Source: Haemonchus contortus
Lineage: Eukaryota; Nematoda; Chromadorea; Rhabditida; Trichostrongylidae
Direction of reading: 5' to 3'
Length of the DNA stretch: 64,000 nt
NCBI GenBank assembly: GCA_000469685.2
Contig: LS997564.1
Coordinates: 34,552,151-34,616,150 of the forward strand
Under the pieces are notes generated by a model that ran no database searches, had not been told where the DNA came from, and worked only from the letters and a program-made list of their open reading frames with translations. The translations under genes were made by a program, and so were the position numbers. Below are positions 47,797 through 60,800 of the stretch, one piece after another (within the stretch, counting starts at the first letter, position 1; the number at the start of each line of letters is the position of its first letter).

Positions 47797-48435
47797 TTAT
47801 TTTCCATCGCTCCTCTCACTTCCCCTTTCCTCTTGCCCCTCATCTTTCAAAACAAGGTGATTCATAGGTGGCTCATCATAGTTGTTCAATTCAATAAATT
47901 CGATTATATTATTGCAATTATCAATCATTGAAACATAATACAGCCACTCGGAGGTATCACTTTCATCTCCACAACACCATAGTTTATTACTTGCCGGCAC
48001 ATCACCGTGATCCAAAAAGTGGTAAAACTGCTTATAAAAAAAAAACTTGACCGCTCCCGAAACCTCACCGCCTGCGAAGTACTTTCCGTCTTTCATTAGA
48101 CACTTATGCCAACTTTTCTCAGTATCGAAAAAGCCAATAACGTAACCTTCCAAAACGACCCTTAGAAATTCCTTCGGAATAGTTCTCAACTCCTTTATCG
48201 AGTCGATGATTACCCAGAAGGCTAAATCGGGCGAATGGTAGTGGGAAGATTTGGGTGGAGCTTTTGACAACATGTTCTTGAAGGCCAATACAGCGTGGGT
48301 GGATGCATTGACGATGGGCAAAAACCAAGAATCGCCTGTTAATAGTTCAGGATGCCTAAGGCAAACAGGGCTAACATTCGGATAATATCCTTTGTTCATT
48401 ACTATGTAAAAAAAACAATGCAAAACTTTGTTCAA
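47797..48435 (-). CDS. Intronless 212-codon hypothetical protein or terminal exon
   Basis: The longest non-repetitive open frame of the window: 212 codons, ending at TAA 47797-47799, which overlaps an AATAAA signal on the same strand. The predicted protein has mixed composition with many aromatics and several cysteines (VCLRHPELLTGDSWF, EYGYVIGFF-like segments and LWCCGDESDTSEWLYYVSM), with no repeats and no clear membrane helix. The first 12 residues may not be coding: on the - strand a T-rich tract ending in acatag lies just before the second ATG (at 48397-48399), so this may be the last exon of a spliced gene. I do not recognise a family. Confidence 0.45.
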   Translation of the reverse strand: MNKVLHCFFYIVMNKGYYPNVSPVCLRHPELLTGDSWFLPIVNASTHAVLAFKNMLSKAPPKSSHYHSPDLAFWVIIDSIKELRTIPKEFLRVVLEGYVIGFFDTEKSWHKCLMKDGKYFAGGEVSGAVKFFFYKQFYHFLDHGDVPASNKLWCCGDESDTSEWLYYVSMIDNCNNIIEFIELNNYDEPPMNHLVLKDEGQEERGSERSDGK

Positions 48436-50164
48436 TAAACAAAGAACAAATAGAAATCAATTCCCTCGTGATTTCGTGAAAACACGTGGGACTCCGAACA
48501 ATTGACATGAAACTGCCTAAATTCACAGGCATCCTATCAACGTCCCATAAAAATCCGTCTTCAGTGTCATGGTTTCATAATGCCGTAGTCCGAAAAATTA
48601 GCCTTTTTTCTCAGTTTTAATCGTGTCTCATATCGTGTCTTCATATCAGGACTCATCCTTGTTATTACGAGCTGCAGTAGAGGTCTACTGCGCCCGTCTC
48701 CTGACATGTGCAGGGTTTTTGAAAATAGTATCCCGGCTATATCTCAAAATTATCAAAATCTCCTTTCCTCGAAAGGCGCTAGGTACCTGAATAGCATCTG
48801 AACATATTCTAAGGTAGTTCGCATTCCATAAAAATTCGGAACTATTTATCCGCTTCTTCTATAGAGAATTCTATACCTTTACAACCTGGCTCCCACGGCT
48901 GGCCACCTCCTACTGCAGTACCAGCACTCGATCTTCCACCATTTTTAATTTTCGAGTTCTTACTCCTTGTTTTCAATTGCTTGTTCATTTGTTATCTATG
49001 ACCACTTCCATGCAAGTGCTCCTTCAATATCAACTCTGCCCTTTATATCAAAGACCAGAGCCGCTGCAGCAGCTGGCAGCACCATATGATACTGGGAACA
49101 ATAGCTCTTCCATGACTTTCCCCATCTTTTTCCGTTCCCTTAATTGGAATGGTTGGTTTTTTCTTTTTCAAATTGACAGAACAAACCATTGCCTCTGACT
49201 GACTCAGCTATCTGCCTTCTGTATTGCATCAAACTATTGTCAGATCATTTTTCTGTAGCAGCACCATCACCGAATCCTCACCAACTTTTCCATCCGATCG
49301 CATCGTTCATTAAGTTCCATCATTTTCGCCCAACCCTTAGCTACTGCGGTTTCTATGCACTTGCTCATTAAATATCATCTCTGTCCGTTATAACGAAGAG
49401 CAGAGGCGCTGCAGTAGCTAGCTACGCCATGGGCTTACCCCATCTTTCTTATTTCCCAATTTTGAATGGTTAGTTGGCATGATCCAAAGATGCTTTGAGC
49501 TTGTATATCGGCACTGTTTTTTGGAATATTCCTACTTGCTTTCCATTTCTATTTGAGGTTATAGTAAGTGTGAAATAAATGATACTCGCACAAATAACTT
49601 GACATCTCACGACTTCTGGAAGCCCATGCTCCTTCCTTTCTACCAGTAAATAGACACAGCTCAAATGTTTCAGGGCTGGAATTTAAGTACAAAGAACATC
49701 CTAGAGGGAACAAATTCTTTATGAGGGGTCTACACACTAGATCTTAGACGGCCTGTGACATTTTCACGTAATGTTCGCTGTCAGACAGAAGTGTAATTTC
49801 CCGTGACGCTGTGAATAATAGCGCTCACCTGATCAACGTCACAGATAAAAGCGACTGGTTTGAAATAATAGCCAACCGATTAGCGAAGAGTGAAAACAGC
49901 CAAGAAAATTGAGACATCAAGAAAAAGATGTTTACTCGCAGTTTTTCCTACCTACGCTCAATTCAAGGCGGAGACATAGAGTCAGAGTTCTACCGCTCGC
50001 TTTCACGCTCCGCTGCAAACAAGAACCGCCAGCGGGAAAACCTGCATTCGGTTTAATTTGATTTCATTCTTCATTAATTCTCTCATTTCTGAGCTGTTTT
50101 TTTTTGTTACTGTCTAACTACCGCTAATTTATGTCTTCATAAGTATTCATCTGAAGAATTAAAA
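48436..50164. other. Gene-poor stretch with a local duplication
   Basis: No gene was seen. Segments at about 48975-49160 and 49340-49470 resemble each other (gcttgttcat, caactctgccctttat, agagccgctgcagcagct, ccccatctttt in the same order), suggesting a decayed direct duplication. Confidence 0.4.
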
Positions 50165-50390
50165 CCGATAAGGGTAAAGGATAAAGTTCCTGGCGTTAAT
50201 CAATCCCGTCTGAGGGATGCGCCCCGTATTCGACTTTTATTCAAAATCGTAGTTGCGTAGCGAATGCGTATGTGGCCTATACAATGACTTGCGATGGCCA
50301 GCCGGCCTGGTTGGCCTGGGCATTTATCGATACGAGATTGGAAATTGTGATAGTGCGCCACTTGCCACTACCTTTGCCCCTTATAAAGCC
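50165..50390 (-). repeat. SINE-like copy (minus orientation)
   Basis: Read on the + strand it starts aaggataaagttcctggcgt, continues taatcaatcccgtctgaggg, then gtattcgac, aatgcgtatgt and ggcctgggc, and ends in a head-like agtgcgccacttgccactac. It shares its first half with 35585-35715 and with the 3' part of 41480-41745. Confidence 0.6.
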
Positions 50391-53300
50391 ATCTTCTAGC
50401 CTTCTTCTGAATTTAGAAATAACCAACTGGCAGTAGCTTCCAATTGTGTTAAAAGGAGTTCTCTAGGCCAACGGTGTCTTTGAGTAACTGGAACTCTAGG
50501 CTAAAGAGTCTATCCTTCGATACTAATGCATGCGCTGCACCCGTTTCCTCTACTATCTTGTAAATCTCAAAGGAGATGGTAGCGAGCTACTGATGATCAG
50601 AATACTGGGGATATTCCGGACACACACCGGAGTTTTCTTTCCACTTCATGTAAAACTTTGTTGAAAGTACATGTCTGTCAACACGGGATTTTTTCCCAAA
50701 AGAGAGATAGTCCAAAAAAGGCGAAATCATCACAAAAAAAAATAATATGGCACAGATGTTTCTGATATGGCACCGGTTTTGCGTGCTTTCTCGTATTTGT
50801 CGTTTCCGTAATTATTAAAACGATTTGGGGAAGCTAATTTATAAGAAGTTGTATATCGAGAAACGAACAAATTTAGCTAATGGCAATATTGATATATGTG
50901 AAGGGCGATTATCACAAAAATGACCCAATACGAAAAAAACCAACACTGTAATGGTTGTAAACGTTTTTTTGTGTTCCCCTACCATGACTCATATAGCTTA
51001 CAATTAGAAAAGCCACTCACCAGTTGGGGCATGACTGTGGCTTCGAAGAACAAGTAGTATATATTGAAAGTCCAAATTTCCACGAATTCAAAAGGGCTTT
51101 CCTAATGGAAGATGATGCTTGATAAATCTTAAGTTTCTCCAAAGGAAGCCTATAAGGAAATCTATTGTCAACTTCAATGATGTAAATGCATTGACGTGAA
51201 AGGACGAATGTAAAGATTGATAGGGATACCCAACGAATGCAAAGAAAAAAGTGAAAACAGGCGGTCGGGTTTGAAAAAATACTCGACGTAGCGTTCACAG
51301 CTCATGAACAGTGAATGAACAAAACATGCATATCGATCGGGAATAGGAGTCTTTTCAGTGTACGTGGCTCCCAAAGCAACCAGCAAGTAAAGTTCTTGGG
51401 AAACAAAAAACTCTCAATCTTAGAACTTTTCGGATTCAATGAGAACTACAATGTCGATATTCTTAAAGCTACCCTAACAAGTTGAGGATCCGCCACGTAC
51501 ACGTAGTACATTAGCAACCAGACTCCGATTGTTTGACTCCGTTTTTCTATTGGTATTTCACTAATCCAGTATGTTGTGCCAATCAGCCTAGGAAGAGAGC
51601 AACGCTGAGGTCATTACTTATAACTTCTTTAAATGGGAGGTGAATATCCCATCAATTCATTACTACTTTAACAAGAATACAACATAGGTATTTGCATATC
51701 AAGTTAAGTGTCTATCTAATGGATCATGTGGAGGAAATGAAAAGGAATGACGGATGAAATAGGAAAGCGAGAGAAATAGGAGGAAATGATGAAAACAGAA
51801 AGGAATCGATGTCACCACCCAGCGGCTAGTTAGGTAAATGGACTGATGGCGTCACCTTTGAAATTAACGAATCGATTGAGCCCAAGCGTTGGTCAAATCG
51901 CATGACGTCATCACATGCAGCGATCACTTACCATGTCAAAACGTGAAAACTTGAAATCGTTGAAATGCGAAATCGATCGATACGTATCCCATGCTGGTAG
52001 CAGTTCTTATTATCCCATTACTATTTCGCGCTCCTTCGATTCTCCAACTATAAACGCTACCTTGTCGTCGTGATCATTTAAGGACTCGGAAACGTGTTAC
52101 TAGTTCACTTTCGGAAATCTTGAAACTTCTGAAACCGTTTTCAGCAAAAAAACCTCCAAACTTTCCGAAAAAAATTCAATAAATTTCCGAAAGAAGCTTT
52201 TCCTCGAAATCATTCTTAAACCATCAAAATTCGTTTCGTTAATCTTTGTAAAATACTAGAAACGATCACAGCATTTCTGATAATTGTCAGATAGAATACA
52301 GTCGTTACCGAGTTCCAATTAAACACAACGATAAAAGAGCGTTCATAGTCGGAGAATCGAAGAGTCGCGAAACGGTGCATCGTGGAAACTGCTACAGTTA
52401 TTCAATACGTATTGATCGATTACGCAATCTCACAATTATAATTTCCCAGGGTTTCAGATTCATAAGACTGACCCTGAACGGGCTTAAGTTTTGTTTTTAA
52501 GTGTATACACCTTTAACAGCCACCAGATTTCACGATCCATTCGATCGATACGTATCGATTACGTGGTCTTGGTTTTCTCGTTCCCAGAGTTCCACAGTTT
52601 TTCCGCTTCAAACAGTACTCAAGAAATATTGGGTAGTAACTGTACAAAAGACTAAGCAATTGCAGAAGCGGGATTTTCGCTTGTTTGTTGCCGTTATCAG
52701 CAAGCATGATAGCGAAATACTTATCACAGCTCTTTCTGTCGCTTCCTGCCGAGAAGGTTGGCTTGAAAAGTACGTTTTCATTCTTAACCACCAGCATTTC
52801 TCACTATTCTTAAATTTTTGCTCATTTTCCGCTACTAGTTCTGTTGGCTAACCCCAGAGAAACAAAGCATTGTCCGCGTGTCTTTCTTTCTTTCTCAATC
52901 GATCGATATCCTTTGATCCCTCAAAGCTCCGCCCACTGGAAACTAGTCTTTTACATGCAGTTTTTTCCATCACCACGGCCTAGACCACGCAAAAACTCTT
53001 ACTTTCGAAACTTTGCTTTCATTGCTGTATCTCTTCCCCCTCTCGAATACCTCGTTTTCAAATTCATCTATATTTTTTGTAATTATCATTATTCTTCAAA
53101 CAAAAACCGGTACCTCTGTCATTTTTGACAGGAAGAGTAGTAAAACAGTAAGTTCAACACACGAGGGTCTCTAATTGGTGCTTGTCACGATTTACGAGGT
53201 CAACGCCCATTTTGGCACAACGCCAGCCGCCTCCATATCGATCGACTTCCTTTTCGCTGACGTAGCATCACAACAGCTGTGTTCGTCATAAATTTAACGC

Positions 53301-56300
53301 TTTCTGTACTCCTTGGAGGGCGACTTGGCCCATGAAACCAGTTTTGCGAAAATTTTTCATATTGTTATTGCTTTGTCGCCTTAATAACTTGAAAATGTTT
53401 TCGCCTGAATAGTTTGTACTTTGGAATCACCCAATATATTTCCTCTCGATTCCAGCCCTTGCAAAGTGATTTCTAGTCGAAATGCGGTCAGATTTCATTT
53501 CTTTGCCGGCTTCAATACTTTATTTTCCATTGAGTCGCCATACTGTCTTCTGTTGAACCGTCGAGTAAAGTCTATCATTCAGTAGGTTCTTCTCGCTTTT
53601 TTTACAAGCTTACTTTTCTACTTAGTTTTTTTGTTTTCATAACCCCAGGAACTGTTTTTCGTGTCGGTTTCGGTTTTCATGATGATCTCGTTCGGGGCTT
53701 TCTTGTAACTTGCGTTCGGGCTGGCAGAACTATTGAAAGTTTAAAGCTTATGCAGTGATTTTATAGCTTTGTAGGGTTTGCAGTGCTATTCAGCTTTGTT
53801 ACAACTGCACTTATCCCTAGGAGTAATTCATTGGAACAAAGGACTTTGTAGAAAAAATGATGTTATGTGAAAAGCACGAAGGTGAAGGGAGTGCACAGTG
53901 AGTTCTCCATAGCGACGGCTTGCAAGTGTTGGAGCTTATATTTGCACTTTCAGCTAAGCGTTCAGCTTCTTGTTGTTCTTAAGGTCACGAAACTTTTATT
54001 GAACTCCATGTTGACGTTCAAACTGAATCATTTAATCTCCACGTCTAGCTATCGATGAAACATGGCGTTTTTTGAGGAGTTTCGAGTGATTTTTAACGTA
54101 AATTTTCCCAATGGCTTGGGAGGAACTTGAGTTATATCTAGGGGATGTAAATTAGATTTGGAACACTTAGATTTGTCAAAAGTTATTCTCAGTTTTGTTC
54201 GAGCGAAAGGGAGTATTCAATGCTGCTGGGGGTCTTTTCCTGTACTGATTCAGTTCGTATTCATGGTGAAAAACGCGAATTAATCAGTCTTGTGTCAGTA
54301 CATTGTTTGACGACGTTGTTATATAGGTTTTGCTACTGCTGGAGAATCTTTGGATGGGCTGCCAGCATTGAATGCGTATCGATTGACTCACTATATCCAA
54401 GTTTTTACTATTTTACAGTTCCAATCCATGAAATTCAGCTGGCGCTTTATGCGGAAGCTCCCCTTACTATCAGATCACATGCAGCTTCCTATACCGGTTA
54501 CCTATAGGAGATGGTGAGCAAGTATACCCCTGTAGTTGGAAATGGAAGTGTTTGTCTCGACTTCATCAACTCATTCCGAAGCGCAAAGTTCACTTTCTCC
54601 TTGTGTCTGGCTTGAGTGGAAGTATTTTCGCTTCCTTCAGTTCTCTTCTTATTCTGTCTGCTAAATGCACACCTTTTCCACCTATTTTCGGGTCTTGGAC
54701 CCCCACTTCCTCCCATTTCGCTGATTCTTCTGTTCAAAGTTCTCTATTGCGATTCGGGTACAGTAGCTTGTGGGGACCTTATTCACCACTAAACTATTGT
54801 CATGCGTGTCATGCGTCTGTTTGGATTTCAGCTTTCCTTGATAGCCCTGTGGCCATCTGTGCTCCTAAATCAAATGCCAAAATGCTCCGTTTTTCATTGT
54901 AGCCACATGTCAGACTCTGCGTGGTGGCTGATGGACCATTATGAGGGAATGCACTGTAATACTCAACACAAGGTCGCTCTCCAGCTTTCACTTTTCCTTT
55001 CATCTCGTTTCCATTGCTTTAACAGGCACCACTCAGATTGTAAACGCCTATTTTTTCTCTATTTTCTCATCAAACCACTGATAACTACTTTATTAGTGCT
55101 ACCCTTCAGCTACTAAAAATTCTGTCCTGGGATTGTTCTGTTCTAAGCCACTATCCTTATGTTTCTCGTGAAGATTACGACCCTCTATCCATTGAATGGA
55201 TCGGATCAGCCGTAGTAGCTTGAGTAGGCGAGTCATTCCGAAGGTTTTATGATCGCTCACATTTTTTGCGACGACGGCTAGAAGCGTGGCGGTGAAAGTG
55301 AGGTTCTCTAGAGCGTTTCCTGTCACATGATCTAATGGGAGGGTCATTTCGATTGTCGATTCAGCAACAACTTCGTCATTTCTTTTGCGATTTCGGTTTT
55401 CTTTGCTGGTTAACGGTAAGATTATTTCTGTGAAGTTTTTCCACATTTGATAGTCACTGCTTTATAATAGTTTTTGGATTGAAGACAGAGAGAGTTCATA
55501 GAATGGCCTCCTAGAGGTAGTTTCTATTAAGTGTTTCCTAAAATACTCCATGGTTTGAAAAGCGAATTTCAATTTGCATATCGCCCTGCTTGACATACAC
55601 GATGTATTCCGCTTATGTGCAAAGGTCATAGGGCGCTATTTGCAACGTGATGTCAAAGATAAGGGAAGAGATAGGCCATAATTTCTACAGACCCCTCATA
55701 ATGACTGATGTGTTCAGAAGCTGGAGCATATAGAGTTTTTATCAGTGGACAAATCTCAGTGCCAGCTGGTGTTTTGCTGATGTGGGTGACATACTGTAGG
55801 TAGTAATAACATGGGCATGAACTTTTATAGTGGCCATATACATTGTATTGACGAATTACTTCTGGGGTTTCAATGTTATTGCTCTTTCGACCAACATCAT
55901 CCAATCACTTCCAAAATTTTTCCACTTGCCCATTGAAAACCGAAACCAATAATATGGACTACAATTTTTTGGCCTTCCACTAGCTGCTGGTTCAAAAGAC
56001 GGGCATTGAAGGCCCATGTGTACGGTGTCAGCTTGTGCCACTCTGCATTCGGCTAATTGAAATGAATATGCCAGGGGATTTCAACAACACCATTTTCCAC
56101 TAGTTTTACCTTCGATCCTTATTTTTCAGAGAGATTTGAAATGATGAGATTGTTCTTTGACCACTTTTCAAATATTTTTTTCTAACTTCTATGTTCCTAT
56201 CTGACTTGTAACTTCCTTGAAACATCATAAACTTGGCTTTGGTCGCTGCTTCCTCCGCCGTTTTCAACTAAATGCACGTCTTTTAAGATTTGTGAGATTT

Positions 56301-57805
56301 CACACAATTTACGAGCGTTCCGTTTTTATTTATTCGCCGTTCTGCTATAAGTCTAGAGAGTATCGTGTTTCATTCTTTCCTTTTCTTTCTTTTTCTCTTC
56401 TTTTTTTGGGTATGACACGTCAGCTCAGTTCTTTTTGTTCTGGAGTTCTATGTGGCTTTTGAATAGAGTTTATCGAGGGAGAGATAAACATGAAATGTTC
56501 CAAATCTGTATAAGTTAACCGTAGCCCTTTTTATTCTTCTTTTAGAGAATCTTCTATTTCCGATTCTATCTATTTCTACCTATCTAGACGTTATTCATCG
56601 TATTTGTTCGAATACGATTTTCCCACATTTTCCTATTGACTTTTTTTCCGAAATAATATTACGCTTCGTTCTGTTGGTCTCTTTTTATAGCTTTTCCATT
56701 CTAACTTCTTCAAATACAACTATGTTATAAAGCTCAGGGCTTCATTTTGGCACAGTGGAGGCCTTCGCCACACCGGGTAAGCCGTGCGTTGAAATGGTCG
56801 ATACCAGTCTTTATCCGTAACAAAACCAGAATTCATCTGTTGTTTTACCCATCCTGGCCTGAATCTTGCGGTTTGTTTTAAATCCAAATGCTGTCTAGCC
56901 GGTTCTTAGCACTGCCGTAGAAAAGGAGAGTTTGAAAGCCCATAAAAGAGTTAATGAGTTGTCATCATACGGTGAGTAAAGTTAGCTTGTTAGGTGAGTT
57001 AGAGGAGTAGCAGAAACAACCCAAACGTGCAGTTTCTTCAGAGTATATTGAGAAGCCAGGAGACTTTTTCGAAAATTCACCAGAAAAAAAGGGCAAAGTA
57101 CTTGGGGCTAGAAGCACACGGTTTATACCCAACCTACATTCACGAAACCACAAAAATGGACGCGAAACAAGACACTGCATCACGGTATTTGTTTTTCACA
57201 CCCTGTCCGCTGAATATATACCAAATCACGTCATTTCGGCAATAAGTGACCTACGCCGCTGGAAGGAAAATTCGCTGGCTGGACACAAACAACCAACTCT
57301 CCCTTGTGAATTTCTTAAGAAAGCCTCTTCAAAAATATACCTAACCACTCAATAAGAATACATGTAACTCACTGGTTTATGATTGGTTTTTGTATGTCTT
57401 TTTTATTCTTTTTGTCTGATCGTGGTAGGGGACAACAAGTAAATTTATTTGGGATTTTAAAGAAACCTATCTCTCCAATGCAGTTGAGGAGGTTTTCCCT
57501 CCAACCCGCCACATGGCGTACACTGCATTTTTTTCTACTGGTTTTACAACCTCCACTTTTTATGGCTGCGTTCATTGTCCGCATCACTGTCTTCCAGAAG
57601 ATTCGGCGAAGTTCCCCTCGTGTATCATATTGACAATTTATTGTTTATAATTATCAGAGACCTGGTATCTGATTATAGCGACCCTTCGCATGTGGTGATC
57701 GTTTTCGCAAAAGGGATACTCTAAACGCTGCTTTATTGTTATCTGGGTTGCGACTATAACTATCGCCCTTCGATAGAAATCTCTAATTACTTTTCTTCAT
57801 TTCAG
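50391..57805. other. Long gene-poor region upstream of the LMBR1-like gene
   Basis: T-rich and AT-rich DNA. No reading frame carries a recognisable motif. The missing first exon of the LMBR1-like gene should lie here. A minus-strand segment at about 55650-56100 has several overlapping open frames that look like decayed coding sequence (see findings), and a 115-codon minus frame lies at 55099-55446. Confidence 0.4.
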
Positions 57806-60800
57806 CATTGTGAACTCGTTACGCGCAACATTGAGTGCTGCGGGTTGGGGACTTTGGCGGGCGCTGGTCGGTCCATCGGCCGAGGAAGAAGAAGCAGCCC
57901 GCCTTGAAGCAATTCGTCGACAAGAACGAGAGTTCCACGAATTCGTTCGGCAACAAATAGTAAGTGCTTTCTTATTGGAAGCTTTTATGCTGCTCTAGAG
58001 TTTATGTAAGCTTCTGTTGTGGTCAAGGCGGAGTACCACTGTTCCCTTTTCAGATATGTTTAATAATCTTCATTTCTCTGTATTTACTTTCCTATTGGAT
58101 TATTTCACTGTTCAAGTCAAAATCGGACAACGATTCGCTATATGCCGGTGATGAAGATTACATTGTATATAGAATTAGGTGAGTTTCGCAATTTCCTCCT
58201 CAAATATTTGATATAATCCTTTTTATTAAATGAATTTTTTGTGAAATGGAACTGGTTACAGTGTATGGATGTGTTCGGCCTCGTTAGCAGTATCGATCGG
58301 ATCTATAGCACTGCTACCATTTTCTGTTGTAAGCTCCGAATTGCTTCAACGGTATCCGGATAATTACTATCTTCAAGTTAGTTTTGAATGGTTCCGATCA
58401 ATTTTTTTCATAGGCTTTGCTCTCGAAGCTTTTATTTACTACCTTTGTTTGGGAAATGCATAATGTTATATTACAAACCTTTGAAAACAACAACTTGCTG
58501 GTTGTTTGGTTTCCAGTTCTCAGGAGTGTATCGCTTTCAGTTTTATTCTTTGTCTTACTCTAATTCATCCCCTATTTTTACTATCGCTTTCAGTGGATGT
58601 CGTGGTCGTTAATAAACAGCCTATGGAACTATGTGTTTGCACTCTCAAATCTCAGTCTCTTCGTCTTGTTACCATTTAGCTATTTCTTCATTGAATCGCA
58701 AGGCTTCAGTAAGAATAAAAATGTGAGTGGTGGGTTCAAGCCCATTTTTCTCTGTTAGAATTCATTTAAACGGAACTTGCTCCTCGTACAGCATGTGCTG
58801 TCATTATATTTCTTCCTCTTGATTTTTGCGAACTTGCCTTTAGTGCGATTTTGCTAACTGGTAGAGCTAAGTACTGATCTCTCAGGACCAATCCAATCAC
58901 AATGGTAAAAGAGAACGATCCAAAAGCGATATAGCCCCTCGGCAAGTTCGCAAAAACCATTGGACGGCACGGTTTATTGCATGCGGAGCTAAAGTTGCAA
59001 TTCTACATTCACTGGCATTCTTTTAATTTTGCTGTGTTTAGGGTATCATGCAGCGGGTTTATGAGACGCTTGCAGTGTGCGCATTGCTCATTGTAGTTAT
59101 TTTATGCCTAGTGGATGTAGTGTTGACGTTGGTGTCGTCTTCGGTAAGTCTTTTTTTTTCATTGCGGAGGTTTTGTAGTTCTATCAAAGTAGTCATTTCA
59201 GCCATTGCAGGTTTCCCTAATCAGTATAACATCTGTAAATCTGCCACTCATCTACTCTTTTGTATCCTTTGCCGGAGTAATGTTACTGCTACTATCGACT
59301 CCGATTGGATTTGCAAAGATGTTTGGTATTGTTGGTGAAATGACAATGGTTAGTATTATGATTCTTATAAGAATTGTATCGCAAGTGTCTATTGCTTTTG
59401 AAAGATCGCCTACGATTTTGGGGATTTTCTAGAATGAGTACTTTTAGTATTGGGTGGCTGCTGACTTTTATGTTGGATGCCTGTGTTTTCAGAATTCAAT
59501 ATCGATCCCAGACCAGGATGACATAATAGTGGATCGCTTAGAGAGATACTGCGAAGCTAGAAAGGCCGGTAAATATGGGACGAATAATAACATCCACAAG
59601 AACAGCTTCGGTGAGCCTCTATTCTGTTATTGCTCCACTTCTCTAACCCTACTATTTATTCTTTATCTCCTTCTGTTTCTTAAAATTAAATTTGGATGCA
59701 CACCAACACTTTTTTCATGGTTTCTTTTCCTATTCCGTCATGCCATTTTTCAAGTTTTTCTCATTTTTGCAGTGCACGGCGTATAGAGTTGAATTTTTTC
59801 CTCCTCTTTCTTGGTGTTACCGTTTTTAAACCTCTGATTATGTTTCAGAAGCTATGTCACCTTTCTATTCACCAGCATCTCATGGCTATTCGCCAGTGCG
59901 TCTAAGATCGTTCCGGATGACTCCAATCGGTATGCATTTCGCTCACATTTCGTTTTTGTTTTCTGCTGAAAGCTAAGCTGTATATGCGTTATTCTTTATT
60001 ATTAATTTAGGATTCAATACTAGAAGTGACTGTAGTGAAAAATGTTATTTATTCTCTTCTTCGATTTACGGCTTCGCTTCTGAGTCAAATACTTCATCAG
60101 CATCGAATGGATGGAGCGAGAACACCCAAATCTCATCTGAAGAATCACGTTCGGTGAGCTACGGGCGTGCAGTGCGGCCTCAGATCGTTGCCGGCCAGGT
60201 ACTTGACTTTTCCTTGTGTACCCTTTAAACGTTGAGTAACAACGCTTTCATTGAAGATATATTATGATTTTGAAGTTTAACTTATTGTTCATTGTTATTA
60301 CTGTCAATTTGCGTGTATACCTGAGTGAGTTTATGATATCCTTTCTCTTCCGTTTGCGTTGTAGAGGGTTCCAGCCCACGAACTTTCTTGTACACCATCT
60401 AGAGAGGGAACTTTTCCCGGCTGAAAATTGGTGGTGCTGTAGTTCGAGATGATGTGTGCAGGGTGCACATTGGCCTAGCTATTTGGTGCGTAATGGTCAT
60501 TCCACTTCGTTTGTCGGAAAGGATTGAAATTTGCATCGTCTTAAGTGTGATAACTAGCCTAAGGTTATAGAAGGTTATAGACCTGATAGCCTATCCTTGC
60601 TCCGTAGTGGTCTAAAAACTATGGCTGTAGGCTCCAGCAACTTTTAGGTATGGTACCATGCCTAATCGTTAGATTAAACATGGATATCGATGACCGAGTT
60701 ATTAACCAGAACGGATCTTTTACATGATTCTGAGCGCCATCGTGCAAGCGCGACTGTCTTTTCCAACACTATAAACTAATAATGAATAATAAACGCAAAC

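Noticed and set aside
54552..54902. 116-codon plus-strand Ser-rich frame
   Set aside because: Typical of the T/C-rich local composition; no splice structure or domain. Not accepted as the missing 5' exon of the LMBR1-like gene.
56953..56972. Candidate first exon of the LMBR1-like gene (ATG followed by acg|gtgagt)
   Set aside because: The donor is good, but it exits in phase 0 while the acceptor at 57806 needs phase 2.
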